Shown piece after piece: positions 41,285-51,504 of a DNA stretch of 64,000 bases. The translations under genes were made by a program, and so were the position numbers. The notes beneath the pieces are model-generated. The model was not told the DNA's origin and made no database searches. It worked only from the letters and a program-made list of their open reading frames with translations. The stretch lies in NCBI GenBank assembly GCA_014529385.2, contig CM043960.1, positions 36,432,781 to 36,496,780 on the forward strand. The letters are read 5' to 3'. Position 1 is the stretch's first letter. Every line of letters starts with the position of its first letter. The stretch is from Adiantum capillus-veneris. Lineage: Eukaryota; Streptophyta; Polypodiopsida; Polypodiales; Pteridaceae.

Positions 41285-41640
41285 TTCTCTTGAAATCATA
41301 GTCGTCCTCGACTATGAGGTAGAGAAGATAAAGCCTAGTCATTAGTCCATGTTACTTAGCGGGTAGAGGATCCCTTTTTACCCTTCGACATCATTCCAAG
41401 ATTGATGACTAATCCATTTGGTGCTTGGGAGACGTAGCTACTGCAAGCATGTCTGCTCTTTAGTCCATATCATTCTTCCAAAGTAGACTGACAAGTTCTA
41501 CTTGGTGTTTGGGAGACGTCGTCACCACAAACATGATTCTAAGCATGCATACTATTTAAATTTGTGCACAATAAAGTCTTATATGACAAAAACATTGTTC
41601 ATTTAAAATACATTTTCATATGCTTACTCTAGTGCAGCAT
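41285..41640 (-). other. G6 3' untranslated region
   Basis: Between chromodomain and 3' LTR. A short purine run AAGAGAA (41285-41291, minus strand) is the best polypurine-tract candidate, preceded by CGAGGACGACTATG. A diverged direct repeat GG(A/T)G(A/T)TTGGGAGACGT lies at about 41420 and 41510. No gene. Confidence 0.6.
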
Positions 41641-42375
41641 TGTAAGCATTGACAAGGTTCATATTATCCTTAAGCTAAGTTCTTTGCATCCATCTAACAT
41701 CTTTAAAAGGATAATTCTTTAACTTAATAAGATAACGTCAGATAATCTTACCGTTTCTTAATACCTTGTCTTCATGTCATAGGATGGACTTAGATTGAAG
41801 TTCTTCTTCGTGATCTTTGATTTTTGGAGGGTCTGCAACTATTGCTTTTTTTGGTGGCGCTCCTTTGTAAGGCTTATGTAGGTTCTCATGGAAAACATTG
41901 TGCATGAGCCAATGGTTGGGCAAATTCAATTGATAAGCCATCTCATTGACTGGCTTAAGAATTTTAAGGACCATAGTATCTTTTTGCTAGTTTAGCATCA
42001 TACTCTTGGTGTCCGTAGCACTCTTGCCCTTAGTATGCCTCAGATGAGCCTTGAGAAACTTTAGTTGGACCCAATCATTTTCCTTAAAGGCTAAGGCTCT
42101 TTTGTGCTTATTAGCAGCAACCCTTTTTGCGTTTGCTTTGAGATGGATATAACCTCTTTAATCTTTGGAAAAGATTCTTGTGAGTCTCGGCTATATTCAT
42201 CAGTTGTAGCGAAGATCTTCCCATGTACTTTAAGTAGTAAGGGACTTTTGGATTTTCCCCTCTTTAACCTCGAAAGGTGCTCCTTCCATAGTAGTATGTA
42301 CATTGTCATTGTACGCATACTCCATAAGAGGTAGGTACTTCTCTCATTGAGAACGTTGATCCACTTCCATGACAT
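41641..42375 (-). pseudogene. G6 integrase C-terminus and decayed chromodomain
   Basis: 42091-42375 is a frame-shifted stretch after the integrase core; 41777-41974 reads LKILKPVNEMAYQLNLP, HWLMHNVFHENLHKPYKG and a linker (ADPPKIKDHEEEL), the usual end of gypsy integrase. Beyond the stop, HEDKVLRNGKII and RYLIKLKNYP mark the chromodomain, with at least two nonsense codons. It is non-functional. Confidence 0.8.
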
Positions 42376-43006
42376 AGGCTTTTAGTAGATCAAGGATTGA
42401 TAGATTAGTTATTTCACTTTGGTCATCCATTTGTGGATGATAGACCAAAAGAGAAATTTAATCTACTTCCTAGATTCTCAAAGAGACCTTCTAGAAATTA
42501 TTGGTCATTCTAGGATTTTTGTCCGACACTATGGATGTTGGAAAGCCATGATACTTGAAAATTTGAGATCTAAAGAGGGTTGCCATTTGATGTGCCTTAA
42601 TAGTCTTTTTGACAGGCATAGAGTGTGTTTTCTTGTTAAGCCTGTCGACTAAAACAATCCAGGTTGCTTTCCTCGATCAAATTTCAACTTTTGGTATACC
42701 ACACATTTTGAAACATACTCTTGTATGTTTACTTTCATGGTAGACCAACAGAAATACATTTCTACTTCTTGAAGAGTAGATTATGGGTTCCCTCTTTGCC
42801 CCGCATAAGGAGAAGTATGGGATTCATACATGAATTTCTTTTTGTATGGGTGAGTAACACATAGCCTATTACTGTTTGGAAGATAACCATCCTTCAAGGT
42901 GAATGGTTCTTTTTTTTCTTCCCTAATGCAAAGGTTGTAATTACATACTTAAAGTCTCGGTTAGTAGCATATTCATCTATCATAAAAGATAGATCATTGT
43001 GAGTTG
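42376..43006 (-). pseudogene. G6 integrase finger and core, first catalytic Asp deleted
   Basis: Scattered minus-strand frames give the finger end (KCVVYQKLKFDRGKQPG) and then directly WIVLVDRLNKKTHSMP, IKAHQMATLF, FKYHGFPTSIVSDKNPRM (second Asp). The segment with the first catalytic Asp is missing at the join near 42660. Several stops interrupt it. Confidence 0.65.
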
Positions 43007-43500
43007 CTATAGACACCACATTTTCCCTTGGTCGTTGTGAAAGTGCATTGACCACTTGATTGTGCTTGCCAACAATGTGACAACATGAAATTTAAATTGC
43101 AAAAGAAAAATTTTCCACCTCATTTGTTTGTCGGAGAGCTTGGTTTGTGTCATGAAGTTCTTGAGGCTTTGTGATCCATTCATAGGATGAATGGTGTCCC
43201 CAAGAAATAGTGTTTCCACGTGTTTAGGGCACATAGAATAGCTAGTAGCTCTTTTTCGTATTTGCCCAAAAGTCACTTATCGAAGTTGAATCTTTGACTC
43301 TCATATGCTATGGCATGCTCTTCTTGAAGTAAAATATCTCCAAGGAAATTACCACAAGCATCACATTGGACCTCAAATGGCTTTGAGAGATCTAGTAGTG
43401 TGAGCACACGTTGAGAAAAAAGATTCTCCTTAAGCTTCTTCAAAAACTTCTTGTACTTTTGAAGTCCATGAATACTTAACGTTCTTTTTTTGTTAAGTCA
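43007..43500 (-). pseudogene. G6 RNase H remnant
   Basis: 43007-43276 contains SLKNFMTQTKLSDKQMRWKI and other frames give RNase H-like sequence with a D-A-C-G motif (about 43350, where the plus strand has CACAAGCATCACATTGG). Frames are broken throughout. 43500-43620 is a degraded RT-RNase H junction with a T-rich insertion. Confidence 0.7.
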
Positions 43501-43620
43501 TGTAATGGGCTTGTTATTAACAAGATTTTTTTTTAAGGAAGCATCTTTAGTATGCACACATACCTATGAAGCTTCGTACCTCCTGTAGACTCCTTGGATT
43601 AAGCCATCTTTTTATTACCT

Positions 43621-44143
43621 CTAACTTTGTTGCATCCATACGGGTGCCATCCTTAAGATAATGTGACCTAAGTATTGAATCTCTTGTAGAAAAAAATCAC
43701 TTTTCTTTTGATTAATGAAAAGCTTATTCTCTTTTACAACTTGAAAGATTACATGGAGATGTCTATTGTACTCTTCAAGAGAATTTAAATGGCCCGAAGA
43801 TTCTTGTCCATCATGAGTTTGAATGCGTCTGGAGCATTTGTCAGGCCAAAACTTGTAAATTATCAAATAAATCTTCTACCCACGGCACATGAAATCTATT
43901 TTTGATAGTGGTCTTATTTAGTGCTCTATAGTCGACACACATGTGATATGTGTCGTCTTTCTTTTGCACTAAAAGTAATGGGGAACAAATTGGAGAGGAG
44001 CTAGACCTCACCATCCCTTTTTCCACCAATTCATTCACTTGCCTCATGATCTCCTCTTGTTGAGCTTGTGAAACTCGATAAGGAGGCTTGTTAGATAGTG
44101 AGCTTCCTGGTAGGAGCTTAATTGCATGGTCATTATCCCTCAT
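43621..44143 (-). pseudogene. G6 reverse transcriptase with catalytic centre deleted
   Basis: 44143-43841 has YRVSQAQQEEIMRQVNELVE, SSPICSPLLLVQKKDDTYHMC, DYRALNKTTIKNRF and VEDLFDNL. The next recognisable sequence (43866-43621) has LNSLEEYNRHLHVIFQ and LFINQKKSDFFLQEIQYLGH, which lies after the YxDD box. The palm with the two catalytic Asp is gone. Confidence 0.85.
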
Positions 44144-44403
44144 TTTAGAGGTAGCTCACTAGGGATGTCATCAATGAAAACATCTTGGGATCCATTTAGG
44201 AAATTAGACAACTCTAATTCCTCTTGATTCCCTTTATTGCAAGGATATGGTGTTCCGACTCATTAGCATCTATGTACATGCTCTTTTCCCTGTAGGTGAA
44301 GTAGATTCTCCTTTCAAGGAAATTCATGTTGGAATCCATGCGGTTAAACCATGGTGCCCCAACGATAACATTCTTATGTTTTTAAGAGGGGAGATGAAGA
44401 AAT

Positions 44404-44643
44404 CCTTTTTGTCCACATAGCTTTGGACATGAAGCCTTAATTTTCCAATTAAGGAAGTAACTCAGACGTCTTGTCCCTTGATAGCTCCATTGGATTTCAA
44501 TGCATCTCCCATCTCGTGGGCTTCCTTTTTGTCCACATAGCTTTGGACATGAAGCCTTAATTTTCCAATTAAGGAAGTAACTCAGACGTCTTGTCCCTTG
44601 ATAGCTCCATTGGATTTCAATGCATCTCCCATCTCGTGGGCTT
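44404..44643 (-). repeat. Perfect 120-bp tandem duplication in G6 protease region
   Basis: 44404-44523 and 44524-44643 are identical base for base (start CCTTTTTGTCCACATAGC, end CATCTCGTGGGCTT). The sequence codes for the part between protease and RT on the minus strand. Confidence 0.95.
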
Positions 44644-44654
44644 GTATGCCTAGC

Positions 44655-45156
44655 TTAGTGGTCAACTCCCTGGATATGAAGTTGTGAGTTGAACCAGGTC
44701 AACAAAAATAAAGGCATCACTCTCTTGCATCTTTCCCCAAACATAGGAAAGGAGAAATCCTTGGCAATGAGCATCCTCTTTTGGAGCTTCAAACATAGAG
44801 GCTCTAGGAGTCTCATTGCCGGCAATTCTTTTGGAGCAAAGATGATAACCATGTCCATCCTCCCCACCCTTAAAACATTTGTGGTCCTTACAAAAAGCTT
44901 CTAGCTCTTTAGGAGAGAGTTTATATTTACCGTTGTAAACTAGCTTCGCCTTGGACCGATTGTTGTTGTTGTTGGAATAGCCTTGGTAAGAATTTTGCGC
45001 ATTGGTTTTCCCCTTGGAATCACTTTTGTCTTTATTTTCCATGGGCTTGACATTCCGTCTAGTACCTCGTTGGAAATTGATGCGTGAAGCAATCACGGTA
45101 TGGTGGATTACTTCGCTACTAGAACGAGGCCGTTGAGAGTTGACATACTTGGCCAT
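44655..45156 (-). pseudogene. G6 gag end, mutated zinc knuckle, protease start
   Basis: 45156-44662 carries a polar Asn/Lys stretch and then KCFKGGEDGHGYHLC, a zinc knuckle whose second Cys is Gly. It ends at the protease with FIFVD, where the frame slips by one base; GSTHNF-type active-site sequence is in the other frame. Both changes would abolish function. Confidence 0.78.
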
Positions 45157-46243
45157 CTCTTCAGGTAATCCCGTACAAAATTTTTGCTTTTGTTCGACAA
45201 AGTCTATCTCTTGAAAGATAGTAGCCTTGAGATGTAAATCCCAAAAAATATGTGGATAGACTCATGAGAGAGAAGCTTTAAAATTCACCATTTGGTAAGC
45301 ACTTTGTCCTTTGCATCACTTGCAAGGAATTGCTTCATGATGGAAAGTCGTAAAGTTTTCCATGTGTTTGGGGCTTCGCCGTTGCCATGAAGGCTAGCCC
45401 ACCATTGGGGCTAGCCAATTTTTGGAAGTGCATAGCTATATGTCACAGCTTGCAGGACACCGTGAAGTCCTCGTCTCCAAAGGCCGCATCAAATTGTTGG
45501 ATGACGAGCCGATTTTTGGAAGTGCATAGCTACATGGCATAGCTTGGAGGACTCCGTGAAGCCCTCGTCTCCAAAGGCCACATCAAATTGCTGGATGAAG
45601 TCCAATACTTTGTCAGTAGCACCAAAGGTGCCATCATAGGTGAGAAAAGAGATACTCTCTCCTCCCTCTTTGAACTTGTTTAGCTTTTGTCATCTTCCTC
45701 ATGCAAGGTAAGATTTGTGATGTCATCCCCTCTTGTATTCTCTAGGAGAATAGTCATAGCTTTCGTCGGAAGAAGAGGAAGGTGAAGAAGAAGGAGAAGA
45801 GGGTGACCTCTTTTTTGCCCTTTTCTTCCTTGGTTTCGTCTCTTCCCTTTTGGAGTCATGAGGAGGACTATGGGTTAATTGTTTTCACTTGGGAGGAGTT
45901 GGTGATTGTTTAGTCCGCCTTCTTCGTGGAGCCACATCTTTGGAGGAATTTAGGGATTCATTATCTTCTTGATCTTTGGATTTCTCCTCTTGTATGGGAG
46001 AGAGTCTTCTTTTGGGGGTCTCATCAAGAGGCCTCCTAAGCTCTCTCTCCTCTTGGAGAGGAAAGGAATCCCATAGGCACGAAGTTGTTGAGTAACTTCG
46101 GCTTGCAAAGCGGGGTTGCCCATAGCTTGTTGCAACCTAGTGACAAGATAATTAACAAACATGGGGGCATCATCATTAGCACCTTCATGTGCAAAATCAA
46201 AGTTATCAATTTTCATTCTACTCTCTTGGTTATTGTCAGCCAT
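45157..46243 (-). pseudogene. G6 gag, N-terminal part, broken
   Basis: Starts at ATG 46243 (MADNNQESRMKIDNFDFAHE), 360 bp after the primer site; residues 30-60 form a likely amphipathic region (LVTRLQQAMGNPALQAEV). The frame breaks at 45950, and further gag pieces lie in scattered frames. A diverged local duplication with GAAGTGCATAGCTA(T/C)AT lies at about 45430-45475 and 45513-45560. The plus strand is Lys/Glu-codon-like near 45770-45800. Confidence 0.7.
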
Positions 46244-46599
46244 GTTAATTAATTCAAAACCTCTTAGACTTTGAAAATAGGCACTTAAGTATCTACACCC
46301 ACGGCTCGAATTGGTTAATTATAGAGAGTAGTGGAGTGAGTCTAACATAGCAAAGTTGCCGAGGAATAGCTCCTTTCGGACTTCTTATGGCTTAATAATG
46401 GTAAAAAGCCGTAGGCAAGTCTAAAAAGACTCCATTATTAAGACCAAAGCTCCCGAGGTGTCCACCATATCCCACATAGTGGGCTCAACAAAACCGATAA
46501 TAGATCCCAGTCCCACTTACCCTAATATAATTAACAAAATCAACCATCAATAGGCTACTTAAGGACCTATCTTCTTAAGCAAGAAAAGAGAAACCAAAT

Positions 46600-46611
46600 G
46601 CTTTGATACCA
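46600..46611 (-). other. G6 primer-binding site (tRNA-iMet, one mismatch)
   Basis: On the minus strand TGGTATCAAAGC, one base from the standard TGGTATCAGAGC, one base inside the LTR. Confidence 0.85.
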
Positions 46612-46612
46612 A

Positions 46613-48416
46613 TGTAATGGAAATGGCCTATGAACTTTGAGAGTAGCGGAATTAGGAAATTAGATAAAGCACTTTTGTGAGATTACTTTGTGAGCATAGA
46701 GGGTGAACATAATTGATGGTAGCAACATAAACATGGTACTTAGTTAACTTGGCATGAATAATACTTTTGCAAGAGAGAGAGTTTAGAGAACATGAAAATA
46801 GTTGAGGACCGGATTCGTACGGAGTTGGTCCCCCCTCCAATATGCATTTGTATTATAGTTTCTCCCATCAAGAGAGACTTGGTACAATACAATCTTTGTG
46901 TTTCTTGTGACCTTGGTGATGCAATGAAGATGGAAGCTTCATGCATCACAAACATAACATAAACTTTGTAGAAAGCATTAACTATCCCAAGTCTCAGTCC
47001 CAAGGCCACCTTCGAAGATGGAGAGAGCTAGCGGGGAATGATGATAGGGAAGAGGAGGAAGAAACATTCCATAGGAGAAAGAAATAGTTCCTCACTTATC
47101 ATCACTCTTCTTGCTAGCATACATAATAGCATAGTAATGAAGATGGAGAAGATGGAAAGCTTAAGCATTGAAGCATGGTTCTTGGTTGGATTTGCATTCC
47201 ATAGCCAAGAGTGTTCGTGTAGGCTCTCACTTCTCACAAGCTTGGAGAAGGAGGTGGAGTTCCTCAACTTCCACCAAGTGAAAAATCCATCCACAAAATG
47301 AGTGTGTGTATGTGTTGTATATCCCCCCCACCACCCCCCTGCTTGCTTGGGGCGAGTTGTAGCTTTTACACATGGTTCAAGCTCATTGGACCCCTCTCCC
47401 CCCTAGCCAATCACATGCAACATGCATTCAAGTACATGGGTAGTCTTTGGACAAGTGTCCTTCTTATCCCTTAGAGAGAGAGAGAGAGAGCATGAAAATA
47501 TCTAGATATTTGCTGGATGGAACGAGAAGCTCATTGGACCCTCTTTAGCCCAACCAATAGCATTCAAGCACACCATGTGGTTAAGCATAAGGAGAGTCTA
47601 ACATGTGTCCCATGCCCTTTGAGAAAAGGGGTGTCCTTTGGGTGAGTGGAAGGTTAAGTCAAAGATTCCCCTAACTTTGGGTCTTTCATGCATAGGAAGC
47701 TTCTCAAGCACCTTCCTCATTAAGTTTGTAGGGTCTCTTTTCGACTCAATCACCTTACCCCCCCATGCATGGAAAGCTTCTCAAGCACCTTTCTCATTAA
47801 GTTTGTAGCGTCTCTTTTTGACTCAGGCACCTTTTTCATTAAGTATGACAAGCACCTCAAGTACCTTAGTCATCAAGCATGACAAGCACTTCAAGCACCT
47901 TAGTTATCAAGCACGCACCTTAGTCATCAAGCACGACAAGCACCTTAGTCATCAAAGCACACACCTTAGTCATCAAGCACGACAAGTACCTCAAGCTTAA
48001 GTCGGGTTCCCACCTCAAGCTCAGCCCTAGCTTGCCTAAGGTCAAAGGACTTTTAACACTAACCATTGGAGGTCTTTAATGAAGCTAACCCTAAGGTCTT
48101 TTAAGCTCCATTAGATGCACATTGCTCTTTGATAGACTACCTCCTTTTGGACCCGTATTGAGATGTAACCATCTCTCCTCTTGGTCCCCTGCTGAAATAA
48201 GTCTAGAAGCACTTATTGCACATTGCTCTTTGGTAGACCATCTCCTTTTGGACTCGTATTGAGATGCAACCATCTCTCCTTTTGGTCCCATGCTGAGATA
48301 GGTCAAGAGGCACATGTCTCAATTCTAACTCTTGTTCCCGTTTATTCTCCCACATTAAATGATAAGTTTAATATGAGAAAATCATTTGGGTAAGCTAGAC
48401 ATTAGATTTTATGACA
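46613..48416 (-). repeat. G6 5' LTR (1.80 kb)
   Basis: Partner of 34382-35672 plus 40808-41284. Ends are exact by the TCACC duplicates. It contains AG-rich runs, a CATGCAT(A/G)GGAAGCTTC repeat pair (47690, 47764) and the CTTAGTCATCAAGCA array. Confidence 0.93.
47836..48000 (-). repeat. CTTAGTCATCAAGCACGACAAG tandem array in the LTR
   Basis: At least five units of 23-32 bp with the core CTTAGT(C/T)ATCAAGCA and a CACCT link. The other LTR has fewer units around 40808-40870, so copy number changed after insertion. It lacks regular spacers and is not a CRISPR array. Confidence 0.85.
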
Positions 48417-48421
48417 TCACC

Positions 48422-48792
48422 ATCTTGCCAACTCATCATACTCCCCCATCATCATACTCCCCCATCATCAACAATCCATGTTCTCTCTTTCTATCTTCCA
48501 TTTGATAATAGGTTGCCACATCATCATTGTGCGATATAGCCCTTGTAAAGGTGGAGTAGTCGCCATCGCTAACACTTGTCGAGATTGACATAACATACAA
48601 GGTGAGTAGCCTCTGACATCATGCAATCATGGTCATGACCATCCATAATACTAGATGATGCACTCACATATGCCAGACACCATAGAGCATAAAACATACA
48701 TTGTTCAACCTTCAACATTTCACATCCAAGTCTAATTACACACTTGTCTAGCCATCACATCCAAGTCTAGATACACATTATACTTCCACATT
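48422..48792. other. No recognised feature
   Basis: AC-rich, with repeated CATCATACTCCCCCATCATC at 48435-48470 and CACATCCAAGTCTA twice near 48725-48760. No reading frame of note. Confidence 0.65.
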
Positions 48793-49235
48793 AGGTACAA
48801 TGGGGATGTAGAGGCTGAGGTGCAACGGAGAGTGCAATGGGTGCAAAGGTAGAAGACACAACTGAAATCACAATGTACCTATCTAACAAGACTACAAGGC
48901 TCATAGGCCCAATGTGCAGACAACCAAGGTGAACCGCCCCAAGGGCTAGTGCTCCAAAATGTGACATAGAATGGACTCTCGCACAAGGCAAGGCAAGCGT
49001 ATGGCAAAAACTATATCTACTATCCACATCATGCTGTATATATCCACAAGCCGAGGCCATCCCATGACCATCACATATCTGATGCTATTGGAAAATATCT
49101 AGCAAAGGCAACTCATGGGCAACTAAAAATATCTGATGCTAGTGACCTCGGGAACCCCTGGTGTGTTTGGCCACTAGCCGCCTGCCTGGCCACTGGATGG
49201 TCACTAGCCCTATCCCACATCGCTCTCCATGACGT
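48793..49235 (-). repeat. Direct repeat of about 445 bp (partner 59165-59620)
   Basis: It shares GATGTAGAGGCTGAGGTGCA, AACTGAAATCACAATGTA, GGCAAAAACTATATCT and CACTAGCCCTA(T/G)CCCACATCGCTC with the partner, about 85-90% by eye, in the same direction. It is likely the remains of the 3' LTR of G7, whose coding strand is minus. The outer ends do not continue into each other. Confidence 0.8.
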
Positions 49236-51504
49236 GGTGGAGAGCATGATTATATATCCCAAGGCTCTCTAACTTAGAAATCTGAGAATGGTATATTTGC
49301 TGGAGTTGCGAGTGTAGAGACAAGAGCACTTCTACCTCATCTAAGAGCTGCATGGTGAGCGTGTGAGAGTCTGAGAGAACATTACCCTTGTCAAGCCGGC
49401 GGACTGTCAAGGTAGGGGAAAGAGAGAAGAAGATGAGTTGAGGGCGGATGATACCGAAGAGGTGGTGATGGTAACAGTGCATGAGCGAGCAATAGATGGT
49501 GGTGGTGGCGGGGTGTCATGAGCAAGCTTTGTCGGTAAAGTCGACTGCTAAACAAATGTGGTGAAGATGGGTGGCAATGATGCATGAAAAATAACGTGAA
49601 ATGCGTGGTGGTGGTGCTGGAAAGGGTGCAAATGAGTGGGAGGGTGAAGCGTCCTGAGAGAGGTCAATGCGAGTGGGTGATGGATGTAAAACTGAAGTGG
49701 ATGAAGTATGTGGATGTGTAGATGAATGTGGACATGCATGGCGAGGGGTGTATGGTGTGGTAGAAAGAGAGGCGCTGTGCTATGACTCTGAAAAGAGTAG
49801 AAATCCTAGGAGACCGAAGAATCTTCAAGAACTTCTACCTGCAGTCGTGTTGGTGGTGTGTACGAGGTAGAGGAGAAGCGGCTTTCCTTTTGCCCTTGTC
49901 AAGGGCAGAAGGGTAAAGTTGAAGCGAATGCCGATGTAGGGGGATATACCAAAATGGATGCAAAAGGTGATGCTAAAATGGATGCAGCTATAATGTGCCT
50001 AGCCCTAGGTGTAGACCTAATCTCATCTATGTACCAAAGCACCAATGGAGTGGAATGACATCTAAAGTGCTGGTGGTTGTTGGTCTGCTACCTATAATGT
50101 TTTTCTCTTTCTCACAAGTGATATAAAATGAGCTTGTGGAATGGAATGGGGTGTGGGTGATCAAGCAACATAATGTATCACAAATGGTGTGAGACCGCTG
50201 AGGCTTGGGCATGCTAAAACTAGGTTCTAGCTGTGCTCTAAATAAGAAATAGTATGATAGGATATTAAAGTTTTTGACAGTTTCTGTGAAGGTGGAATGG
50301 GAGGGAGACAACAAATCATTGGTAGTCGTGACTACATCCCCGACTAAGGAGTATTGCTGAGATGACCATGATAAGCTCTCTATTGTTCAAGAACGATGCA
50401 GATGCAATATGCAAGCTAATGATGGTGCCAAACATCTCTAATGTGGGAGTGCTGCTAGACAATGATGTAAAAAGGTTGGTAAATTTTTTGAGAATAGTGA
50501 GTACCTCCAAATGTTGTAGCATCTAAGGTAGAGAGTCCGAGGGATTCACCATGGAAAACTTACTGTATTACGTAAGTGTAGGGGAGGGGTTTTTTTTACC
50601 AAGCTACATAAGCGTATAAGTTAGGGGCAAGCCCCCAATAATTTATTTCCCAAGCTTAAAAATAAGGGAGGGGGGTATCATATTTATGGAAGGGGGGGGG
50701 GGGGGGGGGGGGGGGGGACCTGACTCGGGCTGATTACATGTAACGATTGGTCACCGGTGTGCACTAGAACTCCTATGAATTTAGGAAAGTTTCCTTTCAG
50801 GTCAAACAAAATTGGATGAGTAGCTAGAGTGCAGGCTGATCGAGCACATAGATTGAAAGTCAAATATAGACACATTGAGGGTACATCTAGTTATCAATAG
50901 AAGTGGTTCCTTAGTACGTTGCCAGTCACTATGCTACACACTCTTTGACTAGTTTTCTTCATTGATTGTCGTATAAGCGTAAAAAGGGGGGTCATATTCA
51001 CTAATATGAGTTGTATATAGGGGTTTTATCAAAGTTGTCAGCTTGCAGGTGGCATCCCATTTTGTATAAAGAGTGAATCCCCCGCGGTAGAGAGGCCCAA
51101 AGCGGTGAGGTTGGCGCTATTAAAGACCGTATCTAAGGGTGATATGGTAAGTTGGTGTCGAAGATGACCATGGGGTCTGGAGTGGCCGTCAGGTCTCCTG
51201 AGAGCCGCACGTTCGAAATGGAATCCGAAGTCATGGCCGCCTGAGAGTCGTCATTGGTGTCTTCAACTGTATGCTCTGGTGTATGGTCCTCGATGGGTGT
51301 TGTTCTGCATCGTCTTCATGCTTAGGAAGAACACTAAATGTGTCGCCTGTCGACTCTCAGCTATGGAGCCAGAGAATGGTGAGCTGGGCTGAATCCTCAG
51401 TGTACTCAATAGAATCCGAAGAAATGTCTGACAAAGAGCTAGGCGAGTACACATCATCCAAAGAAGACGGCTCCTCTCTCAGTGCATTTGACATCTGGAA
51501 TGAA
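49236..51504. other. Unassigned DNA
   Basis: Several short frames exist on both strands but none carries a family motif. Features seen: GTG-rich DNA around 49495-49515 and 49600-49750, a TACCAAAATGGATGCAAAAG/GCTAAAATGGATGCAGC doublet near 49950, and GC-rich DNA near 51080-51260. Confidence 0.55.
50692..50717. repeat. 26-bp poly-G run
   Basis: Twenty-six consecutive G residues after TTATGGAA, the second long poly-G in the window; G runs of five to six occur just upstream (50670-50675). Confidence 0.95.

Larger units (their letters stand above)
34382..48416 (-). mobile_element. Complete Ty3/gypsy chromovirus G6 with nested copia C2
   Basis: Both LTRs begin TGTAATG on the plus strand and end TTATGACA; they are flanked by perfect TCACC duplicates at 34377-34381 and 48417-48421, so both outer ends are exact. 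Without C2 the element is about 8.9 kb. Minus-strand order: 5' LTR (46613-48416), primer site, gag, zinc knuckle, protease, RT, RNase H, integrase, chromodomain, 3' LTR (34382-41284, split by C2). All coding parts are frameshifted or deleted. Confidence 0.93.

Noticed and set aside
47836-48000. CRISPR-like array
   Set aside because: Units vary in length, have no unique spacers and lie in an LTR of a plant retrotransposon.
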